A stretch of 63,171 bases of DNA, from NCBI GenBank assembly GCA_039029535.1, contig JBCCFW010000023.1, positions 1 to 63,171 on the forward strand, read 5' to 3'. Position 1 is the stretch's first letter; each line of letters begins with the position of its first letter. This DNA comes from JBCCFW01 sp039029535 (GTDB taxonomy: Bacteria; Acidobacteriota; JBCCFW01). Positions 8,712 to 15,591 of the stretch are shown piece by piece. Below the pieces are notes generated by a model that was not told the origin of the DNA, did not search any database, and worked only from the letters and a program-made list of their open reading frames with translations. The translations under genes and the position numbers were made by a program.

Positions 8712-9833
8712 ATGGCCTCCACGGCTCTGCTCGTCACCAATGACAATGAATTCGCGCGCCTCGCAGGCACGGTGCTCCGTGCCAAGGGGCTGACGCTCGT
8801 CCACGCACCGGATCCGAGCCTCACCAGCAGCAACGTGGCGACGGTGAAGCCCCAGCTCCTGGTCGGTGACGCCCGTGGTGGCGTGGCTGCCTACGAGCAG
8901 GCGCGGAGCGTGCCGGCGGCCAAGGAGCTGCCGATGATCCTGCTCGTCGCCGACGGCGGCGAGTCGGACGCGCTCAAGCGCTGTGCGAGCGCGACCATTC
9001 AGGAGCCCATCGACCAGAGCGAGCTCGGCAACCTGGCCGAGTACCTGCGCTTCCAGGGCGGCACCCTCGAGGCCGCGCTGGCGGAGCTTCGCGCCGGTCA
9101 GGTGGCCGCCGGGCTGACCAAGCTCTCGCAGCTCGTGGTCGAGCAGCCGGGCACGCCGGTCTCGACCTGGGCGCGTCTTCACGCCGCCGACGCCCGCATT
9201 CGCCTGGGCGATCAGGCGGGCGGAGCGGCCGAGCTCGAGGCGGTGCTCGTCGAGAACCCTCGCACCTGGCAGGCGCACCTGCGACTGGCCGACCTCTACC
9301 AACCGGTGGGTCAGGTCGACAAGGCGCGTCAGCACCTCCAGGGCGCGCTGCCCTTCCTCGGTGATTCGCCGATGGCGGCCCGAGTGCAGCGTCGGCTCGG
9401 CGAGCTCAGCCCCACGCCCGCTCAGGCACCGGCCGCCGCGCCGGTCACGAGCGGTCCCAAGGTGCTCGTCGCCGACGACAGCGCGACGGCGCGCGAGATC
9501 GTCGTGCAGGCGCTCACCCGCGCCGGCTATCAGGTGGTGAGCGTGGAGACCGGCTCGGAGGCGATCGAGAAGGCGCAAGCCGAGCGACCCGACCTCGTCG
9601 TGCTGGACGGTCTCATGCCCGGCGTCAACGGCTTCGACGCCTGCAAGAAGGTCAAGCGCGAGCTGTACCCGCAGAACCCGCCCGGCGTGATCATCCTCAC
9701 CGGCGTGTTCACCAAGCGCAGCCAGCAGCTCGAAGCCATGCGCGACTACGGTGCCGACTGCGTGCTCGAGAAGAGCCCGAACCTCAAGCCCCTGCTCGAG
9801 GCGGCCGAGCGTCACGCCACGCCTGCTCGCTGA
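8712..9833 (+). CDS. Receiver-TPR-receiver response regulator
   Basis: 373 residues from ATG 8712, which has GGAGG five bases upstream; an upstream in-frame start looks non-coding. Residues about 1-115 resemble a degenerate receiver (LLVTNDNEFARLAGTVLR, then QLLVGDARGG) lacking the usual Lys-Pro end (it reads IQEPID). Residues about 120-235 have TPR-like helix pairs. The C-terminal 125 residues are a complete receiver: acidic pair in VLVADDSATAREIV, phospho-acceptor Asp in LVVLDGLMPG, Thr in IILTG and Lys in VLEKS. No output DNA-binding domain is present, so it probably signals by protein contact. No kinase is adjacent; the orphan kinase at 28.6 kb is a candidate partner only by default. Confidence 0.82.
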   Translation: MASTALLVTNDNEFARLAGTVLRAKGLTLVHAPDPSLTSSNVATVKPQLLVGDARGGVAAYEQARSVPAAKELPMILLVADGGESDALKRCASATIQEPIDQSELGNLAEYLRFQGGTLEAALAELRAGQVAAGLTKLSQLVVEQPGTPVSTWARLHAADARIRLGDQAGGAAELEAVLVENPRTWQAHLRLADLYQPVGQVDKARQHLQGALPFLGDSPMAARVQRRLGELSPTPAQAPAAAPVTSGPKVLVADDSATAREIVVQALTRAGYQVVSVETGSEAIEKAQAERPDLVVLDGLMPGVNGFDACKKVKRELYPQNPPGVIILTGVFTKRSQQLEAMRDYGADCVLEKSPNLKPLLEAAERHATPAR

Positions 9834-10069
9834 GGGTCGGCTTCCAGTCGTTCGGCTGAGCCTCTCGTCGTGATGCGACCCAGCTCACGGGGTCTCGAAG
9901 GCGAGGCTGCTAGGAGCGGACAGCAGGAGCACGCAACAAGGAGCCAAGGTCGGGCGCATCATCATGGTCGTCGCTGAGAGAGCGAGGTCCGTCGTTCGGC
10001 CTCAGTCTCTTCAACGGGGGGACCCTTCGAGTGCGCAGGGAGACCGCGCGGCACCCGGAGAACAAGGCC

Positions 10070-11104
10070 TCAGTCCTCAGCCCGAGTCCTCAGCGCCGCA
10101 GCAATCTCTTCAGGTGACGCGGTCTCGGTGCCGATCTTCGTCACCACGATCCCCGCGGCGACGTTGGCCAGGCGGGCGGCATCGACCGCATCGATGCCGG
10201 CGGCGAGCGCGAGGCTGAAGGTGGCGATGACCGTGTCGCCTGCACCCGTCACGTCGGCGACGCCGCCGCTGCCGAAGGCCGCCAAGCTCACCGTCGGCTG
10301 ACCCGGCTGGTAGACCTCCATGCCCTGGCTGCCGCGCGTGAGCACCATGACCTTCGCGTGCGTTCGGTCGAGAGCCGCTCCCGCCATCTCGGCTCGCGTC
10401 TCCGCGCTCTCGACGCTGCCGCCCAGAGCCTCTTCGAGCTCCTGCTCCGAAGGCGTGCAGGCATCGATGCCCGGGTGATCGAGCAAGCGATGACGGCTGT
10501 CGAGGCAGGTGGTCAGGCCCCGCTCCTTCGCCCCGTCCAGACAACGGGCGACCAGCTCGTCGGTGACGAAGCCCAGGCCGTAGTCGGACAGGAGCACGCC
10601 GTCGACGTCGTCGAGCAGGGTCGCGACGTCGGGCAGCTCGGCCGGCGGACAGGGGTCACAGCCGTGATCCACGCGCACGACCTGCTGGAGCGCGACGTTG
10701 CGGTCGCCGGCGAGGATCCGGCACTTGCGCGGGGTCGGCCATGCCGGTCGCCGCTGGAGACCGGACAGCACCGTGCCCCGCTCCGCGAGCTGCTCCGACA
10801 GGCGTTCGCCCCACTCGTCCTCACCAACCTGGGCGCAGGCCACGGGCACGCCGCCCAGGGCCGCGATGTTGGCGACCGCGTTGGCAGCCGCACCCGGGAC
10901 GATGGTGCTGCGCTCGTGACGCAGGATGAGCACCGGCGCCTCGCGCGAGACCCGGCCGGCACCGGTGAAGACGAACTCGTCGGCGACCCAGTCCCCCACG
11001 ACCAGGACGCGCCGGCCGTCGAGGCGCGGCACGAGCTCCAGAAGCCCCCGCGCTTGCTCGGGGCTCAGGTCCTCGGGGAGATTCGCCACGGCCGCACCGC
11101 TCAC
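10070..11104 (-). CDS. PfkB-family kinase, HldE/RfaE N-domain-like (heptose-7-phosphate kinase)
   Basis: 344 residues. The N-terminal GDWVADEFVF, VSREAPVLIL and PGAAANAVANIAALGG blocks follow the layout of the kinase domain of HldE, which phosphorylates D-glycero-D-manno-heptose 7-phosphate for LPS inner core. The PfkB C-terminal signature DVTGAGDTVIATFSLALAAG contains the catalytic Asp. No adenylyltransferase domain is attached, so it corresponds to a stand-alone HldA type. It starts with GTG overlapping the stop of the L,D-transpeptidase gene as GTGA (11101-11104), implying translational coupling and an envelope role. Substrate is inferred from motif similarity; another sugar is possible. 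Confidence 0.78.
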   Translation of the reverse strand: MSGAAVANLPEDLSPEQARGLLELVPRLDGRRVLVVGDWVADEFVFTGAGRVSREAPVLILRHERSTIVPGAAANAVANIAALGGVPVACAQVGEDEWGERLSEQLAERGTVLSGLQRRPAWPTPRKCRILAGDRNVALQQVVRVDHGCDPCPPAELPDVATLLDDVDGVLLSDYGLGFVTDELVARCLDGAKERGLTTCLDSRHRLLDHPGIDACTPSEQELEEALGGSVESAETRAEMAGAALDRTHAKVMVLTRGSQGMEVYQPGQPTVSLAAFGSGGVADVTGAGDTVIATFSLALAAGIDAVDAARLANVAAGIVVTKIGTETASPEEIAAALRTRAED

Positions 11105-12681
11105 GGGCTCGGCTCCGTGGTGAGGACGTAGACGGCCTCCAGCGACGTCCGCCCCCTCGCGTCGGCCATCCGGAGGCGGACCTCCTCACGCAGCTCTCCG
11201 TCGCGCCTGGGGAGCTCCAGGCTCACGAGCTGACCCTGACGGGGCGTGAGCGGCTCACCAGCCTCGAAGGCGGCGTCGGCCGGTAGACGGTGCGGACCGT
11301 CGGCTCCGGGGACCTCTAGCCAGAGACGCGCCTCCCGTCGGAGATGAGGCCGCGTGTCTCGAATCAAGAAATCGAGAAATAATCGATTTCCATCTTCCCG
11401 CACGTGATGCTGCACGATCTGGTGGATGCCGCGGTCGAGCTCGAGGGCCTGCTGGACGAGCCTTGGAGGCAATGCCGGGACTTGCTCGAATTCTTCTGAC
11501 AGGGCCATGACCGGAGCCTCCAGGGGCTCCGGCGGTGCGGAGTCGACGGGCTCGGTCACCTCGGCAGCGGGCGGTACCGCGGGGACCGGCGGCTTCGACA
11601 CCGCCGGCCGTCGGACGGGCACCGCCATCGATCGGACCGGCGCCGGCTCGGACTCGAGCCGCACCTGGAACGGCGAGCCCGGTGCCGAGGAGGGAGCTGG
11701 CTGCGCGACGGAGACCGGCGCCGCGGAAGCGAGGGGCTGCGCGATCCGGCTGGCGGCCACCTCGGCGGCGTCGGCTCGCCAGCGCTCTCCGAGGATCCGG
11801 AGCGAGCCGTCGGAACCGGGCAGGAGGTGAAGGGTCTTCACTCCCTCGTCCTCGTGATCACCTCCACGGTAGCGCTGCTCGAAGCGAAGCCAGACCCGAC
11901 CGGCCTCCTCGAAGGCGCTGACGCGATCGAGCTCGACGCTGATGGCTCCGCGCAACGCCGCCAGGCGCTTCTTCCGGATCATCCAGGCGTCCAGTCCCAG
12001 ACCACGATCGCGGAAGTCGGGGTGGTAGAGCTTCTCGTAGGTCTCCCAGTCCTCGGACTCCCAGGAGCGTTCCCAGGTCCGCAGCAACTCGACGAGCTGC
12101 TCCGCCTTCGCGTCGAGCCGCGCCTCGCTCTCGTGCTCGAGCTCCGGGACGATGACGATCGCGGTCTCGCGCAGCTCGACCAGGTCGGTGAGCCAGCGGT
12201 ATTCGTCGTTGCGCAAGGCGACGCAGCCGCGGGTGTCGCGGCCGAGGTCCACCCGATCGTCGGTCTCGACCCCGTGCAGCCAGATGCCGTAGCCGGTCTT
12301 GCCACGATGACGATCGAAGACGTTGGGGTAGTCCATCGTGAGCGCGCCGGCGCCGTACAGCGGTGGGAGCTCTTCGTCGGGGATGCGAGCGAGGAACCAG
12401 TACACGCCCTCGGGTGTCTTCAGGTCCCCCTCGACTTCCTTGTCACCCGCCACCTTGCCGGTGACGCAGTCCAGGCTACGCAGGTGCTCGAAGTGACGTC
12501 CTGTCGCCAGGAAGACGTGGAGGCGATGCCTCGACTTGTCGACGTAGATGACCGGCGAGGGCCCGGATTGCGGAGCAACTTGCAGCAAGGAGCTGGGGCG
12601 ATGGCCCTTTGGCCAAGGCGCAGCCGATGCCATCCCCGCCACCAGAAAGAGTAGCGAGAGACAAGTTGCGCGAATGCTCAG
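11101..12681 (-). CDS. L,D-transpeptidase (YkuD) with NTF2-like domain; apparent CTG start
   Basis: About 526 residues. The frame stays open upstream through the bactofilin gene but there it is only its shadow. A signal peptide (LSIRATCLSLLFLVAGMASA) begins at a CTG (12679-12681) that overlaps the bactofilin TGA, with AAGGG six bases before it. No ATG, GTG or TTG lies suitably near. The YkuD domain (about residues 35-165) carries the catalytic block HGVETDDRVDLGRDTRGCVAL with active-site Cys. An NTF2/SnoaL-like domain (about 185-290) often follows YkuD. Then come a Pro/Ala-rich linker and an unassigned C-terminal beta-rich domain of about 110 residues. L,D-transpeptidases form 3-3 crosslinks or attach proteins to peptidoglycan. 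Coupled to bactofilin upstream and the sugar kinase downstream. Confidence 0.82.
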   Translation of the reverse strand: MSIRATCLSLLFLVAGMASAAPWPKGHRPSSLLQVAPQSGPSPVIYVDKSRHRLHVFLATGRHFEHLRSLDCVTGKVAGDKEVEGDLKTPEGVYWFLARIPDEELPPLYGAGALTMDYPNVFDRHRGKTGYGIWLHGVETDDRVDLGRDTRGCVALRNDEYRWLTDLVELRETAIVIVPELEHESEARLDAKAEQLVELLRTWERSWESEDWETYEKLYHPDFRDRGLGLDAWMIRKKRLAALRGAISVELDRVSAFEEAGRVWLRFEQRYRGGDHEDEGVKTLHLLPGSDGSLRILGERWRADAAEVAASRIAQPLASAAPVSVAQPAPSSAPGSPFQVRLESEPAPVRSMAVPVRRPAVSKPPVPAVPPAAEVTEPVDSAPPEPLEAPVMALSEEFEQVPALPPRLVQQALELDRGIHQIVQHHVREDGNRLFLDFLIRDTRPHLRREARLWLEVPGADGPHRLPADAAFEAGEPLTPRQGQLVSLELPRRDGELREEVRLRMADARGRTSLEAVYVLTTEPSP

Positions 12682-13079
12682 GAGGCACCCTTGAAGAACG
12701 AACGTTCGGGCTGCATGGGCGAAGAGTCCTCGTCCTCGTCGCCGATGAAGCAGGTCCCGCGAAACACCGCTCCGCTCCGGGTGATGAGGTTGGGCGCCCG
12801 CACGTCGCCGATGACCTTGCCGGGTGGATGGATCTCGACGCGATCGGTCGCCCGAATCTTGCCCGTGATCTTGCCGGTCACGTGAAGGACGGCGACGTCC
12901 ACGTCCGCTTCCACCTCGGCCGTCTCGCCGATCGAGAGGAAGTTGTCGCTCCGGATCGTTCCCCGGAACTTGCCGTCGATTCGCATCTTGTTGTTGAAGA
13001 CCAGGTCCCCGGCAAAGCTCGTGCCCTTGCCGAGAAACCCGTCCATCTCTTCGGATGCGAAGGGACTTCTGCGCGCCAT
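12678..13079 (-). CDS. Bactofilin
   Basis: 133 residues from ATG 13079, with GGAG eight bases upstream; a TTG further up is less likely. The central core has repeated short strands with Gly turns: TSFAGDLVFNNKMRIDG, KFRGTIRSDNFLSIGETAEV, then ADVDVAVLHVTGKITGKI and RVEIHPPGKVIGDVRAPNL. This is the right-handed beta-helix of bactofilins, nucleotide-free filament proteins that scaffold envelope and chromosome-segregation machinery. The position just after parB recalls Myxococcus xanthus, where bactofilins near parAB position the ParABS complex. The stop overlaps the presumed CTG start of the peptidoglycan transpeptidase, which ties it to wall synthesis too. Confidence 0.9.
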   Translation of the reverse strand: MARRSPFASEEMDGFLGKGTSFAGDLVFNNKMRIDGKFRGTIRSDNFLSIGETAEVEADVDVAVLHVTGKITGKIRATDRVEIHPPGKVIGDVRAPNLITRSGAVFRGTCFIGDEDEDSSPMQPERSFFKGAS

Positions 13080-13110
13080 CACCGTGCTCCATTGAGCCAA
13101 CCGTTACTCT

Positions 13111-13130
13111 TGCAATCGCGAAGCATTGCA
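13111..13130. promoter_or_regulatory. Inverted repeat upstream of the bactofilin gene
   Basis: TGCAAT (13111-13116) and ATTGCA (13125-13130) form a 6-bp inverted repeat in the 67-bp spacer between parB and the bactofilin start. The spacer is AT-richer than its surroundings, so it could be an operator or part of an internal promoter. Weak evidence. Confidence 0.3.
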
Positions 13131-13146
13131 ACTGCAATAGTTTCCA

Positions 13147-14025
13147 TCAGCCAGTTGCGAGTGCTCGGTCGTCGACGAGAAACTCGAAGAGGCGGTCGAG
13201 CTCGTCATCGGTCTTGAACCGAATCTCGATCTTACCCGCGCCCTTGGCGCTACGCACGATCCGAACGCGGCTTCCCAGGGCCGCCTGAAGCCGTCGTTCC
13301 GCGGCCACCAGGTTGGGATCGGGACGGCTGTCCGAGCTAGCGTCCTGCTTCGGATTCTTGATCTCCTGGACCATCTGCTCGACCTGGCGTACCGACAGGC
13401 CGGACTTGATGGCCTTTCGCCCGCAATCCAGCTGATCGGCCGCCTTTTCGAGGCCCACCAGGGCCCGAGCGTGGCCCATGTCCAGCTCGCCACGTTCCAC
13501 GGCTTCCTGCATCTCCTCGGGAAGAAGCAGGATTCGCAGGTAGTTCGCCACCGTCGGCCGCTTCATCCCAACCCGCTTGGCGAGCTCCTCCTGGGTGAGA
13601 CCGTGCTCGTTGAGCAGGAGCTTCAGGGCTTTCGCCGTCTCCACGGCCGAAAGGTCCTGCCGCTGGATGTTCTCGACGATGGCCACCTCGAGGAGCTTCT
13701 CGTCGGTGACGTTCTTGATGACCGCGGGCACCCGCTTGAGCCCAGCAAGCTGAGACGCCCGCCAACGGCGTTCTCCGGCCACGATCTGGAACTCATCACC
13801 CCGCCGCCGCAAGACGACGGGCTGAATGATGCCGTTTTCGCGAATGGAGTCCGCCAAGCCGGCCAGCGCGTCGTCATCAAAGTGCTCACGCGGCTGGTAG
13901 CGGTTCGGCTGAATGCGATCGATGTCGATCTCGGTGATCCCGGTGCTCAGGCTGTCCGCCGGACCGGAGGGGATCAGGGCGTCAAGCCCCCTTCCGAGCG
14001 CGTTCCGTCCCTTGGGCTTTTTCAT
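13147..14025 (-). CDS. parB: Chromosome-partitioning protein ParB (CTPase, parS-binding)
   Basis: 292 residues. It begins with the ParB N-terminus NALGRGLDALIP, used by ParA. The nuclease-like domain has RIQPNRYQPR and the CTP-binding GERRWRAS. The HTH region (LTQEELAKRVGMKRPTVANYLR) reads parS. A linker with an Asp/Ser-rich patch leads to the dimerising C-terminal domain (about residues 245-292). ParB loads at parS, slides as a CTP-gated clamp and recruits SMC. It overlaps the end of parA by 44 bp, and three parS palindromes lie just upstream. Complete, with no missing motif seen. Confidence 0.96.
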   Translation of the reverse strand: MKKPKGRNALGRGLDALIPSGPADSLSTGITEIDIDRIQPNRYQPREHFDDDALAGLADSIRENGIIQPVVLRRRGDEFQIVAGERRWRASQLAGLKRVPAVIKNVTDEKLLEVAIVENIQRQDLSAVETAKALKLLLNEHGLTQEELAKRVGMKRPTVANYLRILLLPEEMQEAVERGELDMGHARALVGLEKAADQLDCGRKAIKSGLSVRQVEQMVQEIKNPKQDASSDSRPDPNLVAAERRLQAALGSRVRIVRSAKGAGKIEIRFKTDDELDRLFEFLVDDRALATG

Positions 14026-14779
14026 TGGCTAGAAACTCCTTGGCGAGCTTGAGATAGGCCTGAGCCCCCGGGCTCTTGATGTCGTGCAGCAGCGCAGGCT
14101 TGCCGAAGGAGGGCGCTTCGGCGAGCCGGACGTTCCTCGGGATCGAGGTCTGATAGACCGCGTGCTTGAAATAGCCGCGGATGTTGTCCTCGACCGACCG
14201 CGAGTGGTTGGTCCGGTCCGAGTACATCGTGAGCAGGACGCCGGTGACCTCGATGGAGGGGTTGAGGAACCCCTTCACCCGCCAGATCGTGCTGACCAGC
14301 TCACTGACCCCCTCCAGGGCGAAGTATTCGCACAGCATCGGGATGATCACGCCCTGCGAGGCGCAGAAGGCGTTGATCGTGAGGAGACCGAGCGAGGGCG
14401 GGCAGTCCAGGAGGACGATGTCGAAGTCGTCGGCGACCACGTCCAGGGCCTGACGGAGCCGGTGCTCCCGATGCTCCATCTGGACGAGGTCGACCTCGGC
14501 GGCCGCCAGGTCGCGGCTCGCGGGCAGGACCGAGAGGTTCTTCATCTCGGTCGCCACGACCAGGCTCTTGGGGTCCACCTGCCCAAGGAGAGCCCCATAG
14601 ACGCTCTGCTCGGCCGAGATGCCGGTGATGCCCAGGCCGGAGGAGGCGTTGGACTGGGGATCGAGGTCGACCAGCAAGACCCGACGGCCGAGGGCCGCGA
14701 GCGAAGCCGCCAGGTTGATGGCGGTGGTGGTCTTCCCCACGCCACCCTTCCGGTTGGCGATCGCGTGAATCCGGGCCAT
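13982..14779 (-). CDS. parA: Chromosome-partitioning ATPase ParA (Soj)
   Basis: 265 residues from ATG 14779. An in-frame ATG 168 bases upstream would add residues encoded by two parS palindromes (they read F-H-V-E), so the shorter start is preferred. A deviant Walker A KGGVGKTTT is at residues 11-19, followed by LLVDLDPQSNAS and the switch IVLLDCPPSLG. The usual ParA C-terminal half follows (NHSRSVEDNIRGYF, then IPRNVRLAEAPSFG). It binds DNA as an ATP dimer and is stimulated by ParB to move origins. Overlaps parB by 44 bp and lies 188 bp after rsmG, with parS between. Confidence 0.96.
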   Translation of the reverse strand: MARIHAIANRKGGVGKTTTAINLAASLAALGRRVLLVDLDPQSNASSGLGITGISAEQSVYGALLGQVDPKSLVVATEMKNLSVLPASRDLAAAEVDLVQMEHREHRLRQALDVVADDFDIVLLDCPPSLGLLTINAFCASQGVIIPMLCEYFALEGVSELVSTIWRVKGFLNPSIEVTGVLLTMYSDRTNHSRSVEDNIRGYFKHAVYQTSIPRNVRLAEAPSFGKPALLHDIKSPGAQAYLKLAKEFLANEKAQGTERARKGA

Positions 14780-14888
14780 GTGCGTGCGATTCCAGGCGGC
14801 GAAGGACGGCAGAACTGGCGGGTGAGAACGAGGCCGACGATACCACGCAGCCCCAATCGGGGGGAACGGATTGACGCTCCGGTCTCGG

Positions 14889-14904
14889 TGTTCCACGTGG
14901 AACG
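14889..14904. promoter_or_regulatory. parS site 1
   Basis: The palindrome GTTCCACGTGGAAC occupies 14890-14903. It differs from the consensus parS core (GTTTCACGTGAAAC) by a symmetric T-to-C/A-to-G change, keeping perfect dyad symmetry. It lies between parA and rsmG. Confidence 0.9.
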
Positions 14905-14930
14905 GAGAGGTCTCGCGAGTCGTCTCGGGG

Positions 14931-14946
14931 CGTTCCACGTGGAACA
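14931..14946. promoter_or_regulatory. parS site 2
   Basis: A second exact copy of GTTCCACGTGGAAC at 14932-14945, 42 bases from the first. Same symmetric variant of the parS consensus. Confidence 0.9.
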
Positions 14947-14967
14947 CGAAGGGGCGGACCGCCTCGA

Positions 14968-15591
14968 TCAGGCGCTCTCGGTTCCACGTGGAACACGCTC
15001 CCAGGCCACCACGGAGCGCTCCCCCACCCTCCGCTCGGCCACCTGCTGGAAGCCCAGGTCGGCCAGCTCCTGGCTCCAGCCCTCGTCACCACCGGGGTAG
15101 GCCACCACGCGTCCCCCCTGAGCGAGCACCCGGTCGATGTCCTCCGCGGGGAGCACCACCGCCCGGAAGGTCACGACGTCGACCTCCCCCTCCCACTCCT
15201 GGAGTCGGCGGGCGGCCACCTGCACGGGAGGCCCGGGGAGCGCCATCGCCACGCGCCCCAGGAAGGCGGCCTTCCGGGTTCGGGGTTCCAGCAGGGTCAA
15301 GCTCACGTCCGGACGCCGGATGCGCCCCGCGAGCCCTGGGAAACCGCCACCGGAGCCCACGCAGGCCACTCGGAGCCCCTCCTGGGCCGGCCAGAGCTCG
15401 GCCGCCACGAAGGACTCCAGGAAGTGCCGCCGGGCCACCTCTGCGGGCTCCACGATGCGGGTGAGGTTCAGGCTCCTGTTGGTCTCCAGGAGACGGCTCG
15501 CGTGCGCCTCCGCGAGGTCCAACTCGGCCCCGGAGAAGCTCAGCCCGAGAGCTGCGCCGTCCTCCACCAGGACCTGACGCAGCTCCTTCAC
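14968..15591 (-). CDS. rsmG: RsmG, 16S rRNA (guanine-527-N7)-methyltransferase
   Basis: 207 residues, normal length. It methylates G527 in the 530 loop using AdoMet. Motifs: LNLTRI near the N-terminus, HFLESFVAAE in place of the common H-x-x-DSL, and the AdoMet loop RVACVGSGGGFPGL. The later LEPRTRKAAFL and VTFRAVV blocks also fit. It starts with GTG, overlapping the mnmG stop as GTGA. Its last ten codons contain the third parS palindrome, read as V-P-R-G-T, so the DNA site has shaped the protein C-terminus. Confidence 0.93.
   Translation of the reverse strand: MKELRQVLVEDGAALGLSFSGAELDLAEAHASRLLETNRSLNLTRIVEPAEVARRHFLESFVAAELWPAQEGLRVACVGSGGGFPGLAGRIRRPDVSLTLLEPRTRKAAFLGRVAMALPGPPVQVAARRLQEWEGEVDVVTFRAVVLPAEDIDRVLAQGGRVVAYPGGDEGWSQELADLGFQQVAERRVGERSVVAWERVPRGTESA
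14980..14995. promoter_or_regulatory. parS site 3, inside the rsmG coding region
   Basis: A third copy of GTTCCACGTGGAAC at 14981-14994, within the last codons of rsmG and 49 bases from site 2. Three sites within about 107 bp form a parS cluster immediately upstream of parAB. Confidence 0.9.

Noticed and set aside
12682..13137. N-terminal extension of the L,D-transpeptidase through the bactofilin gene
   Set aside because: The extension is the Arg-rich shadow of the bactofilin frame; the signal peptide begins after it.
14780..14947. Longer ParA start with F-H-V-E repeats
   Set aside because: Those residues come from translating parS palindromes; ParA families begin at the Walker A region as chosen.
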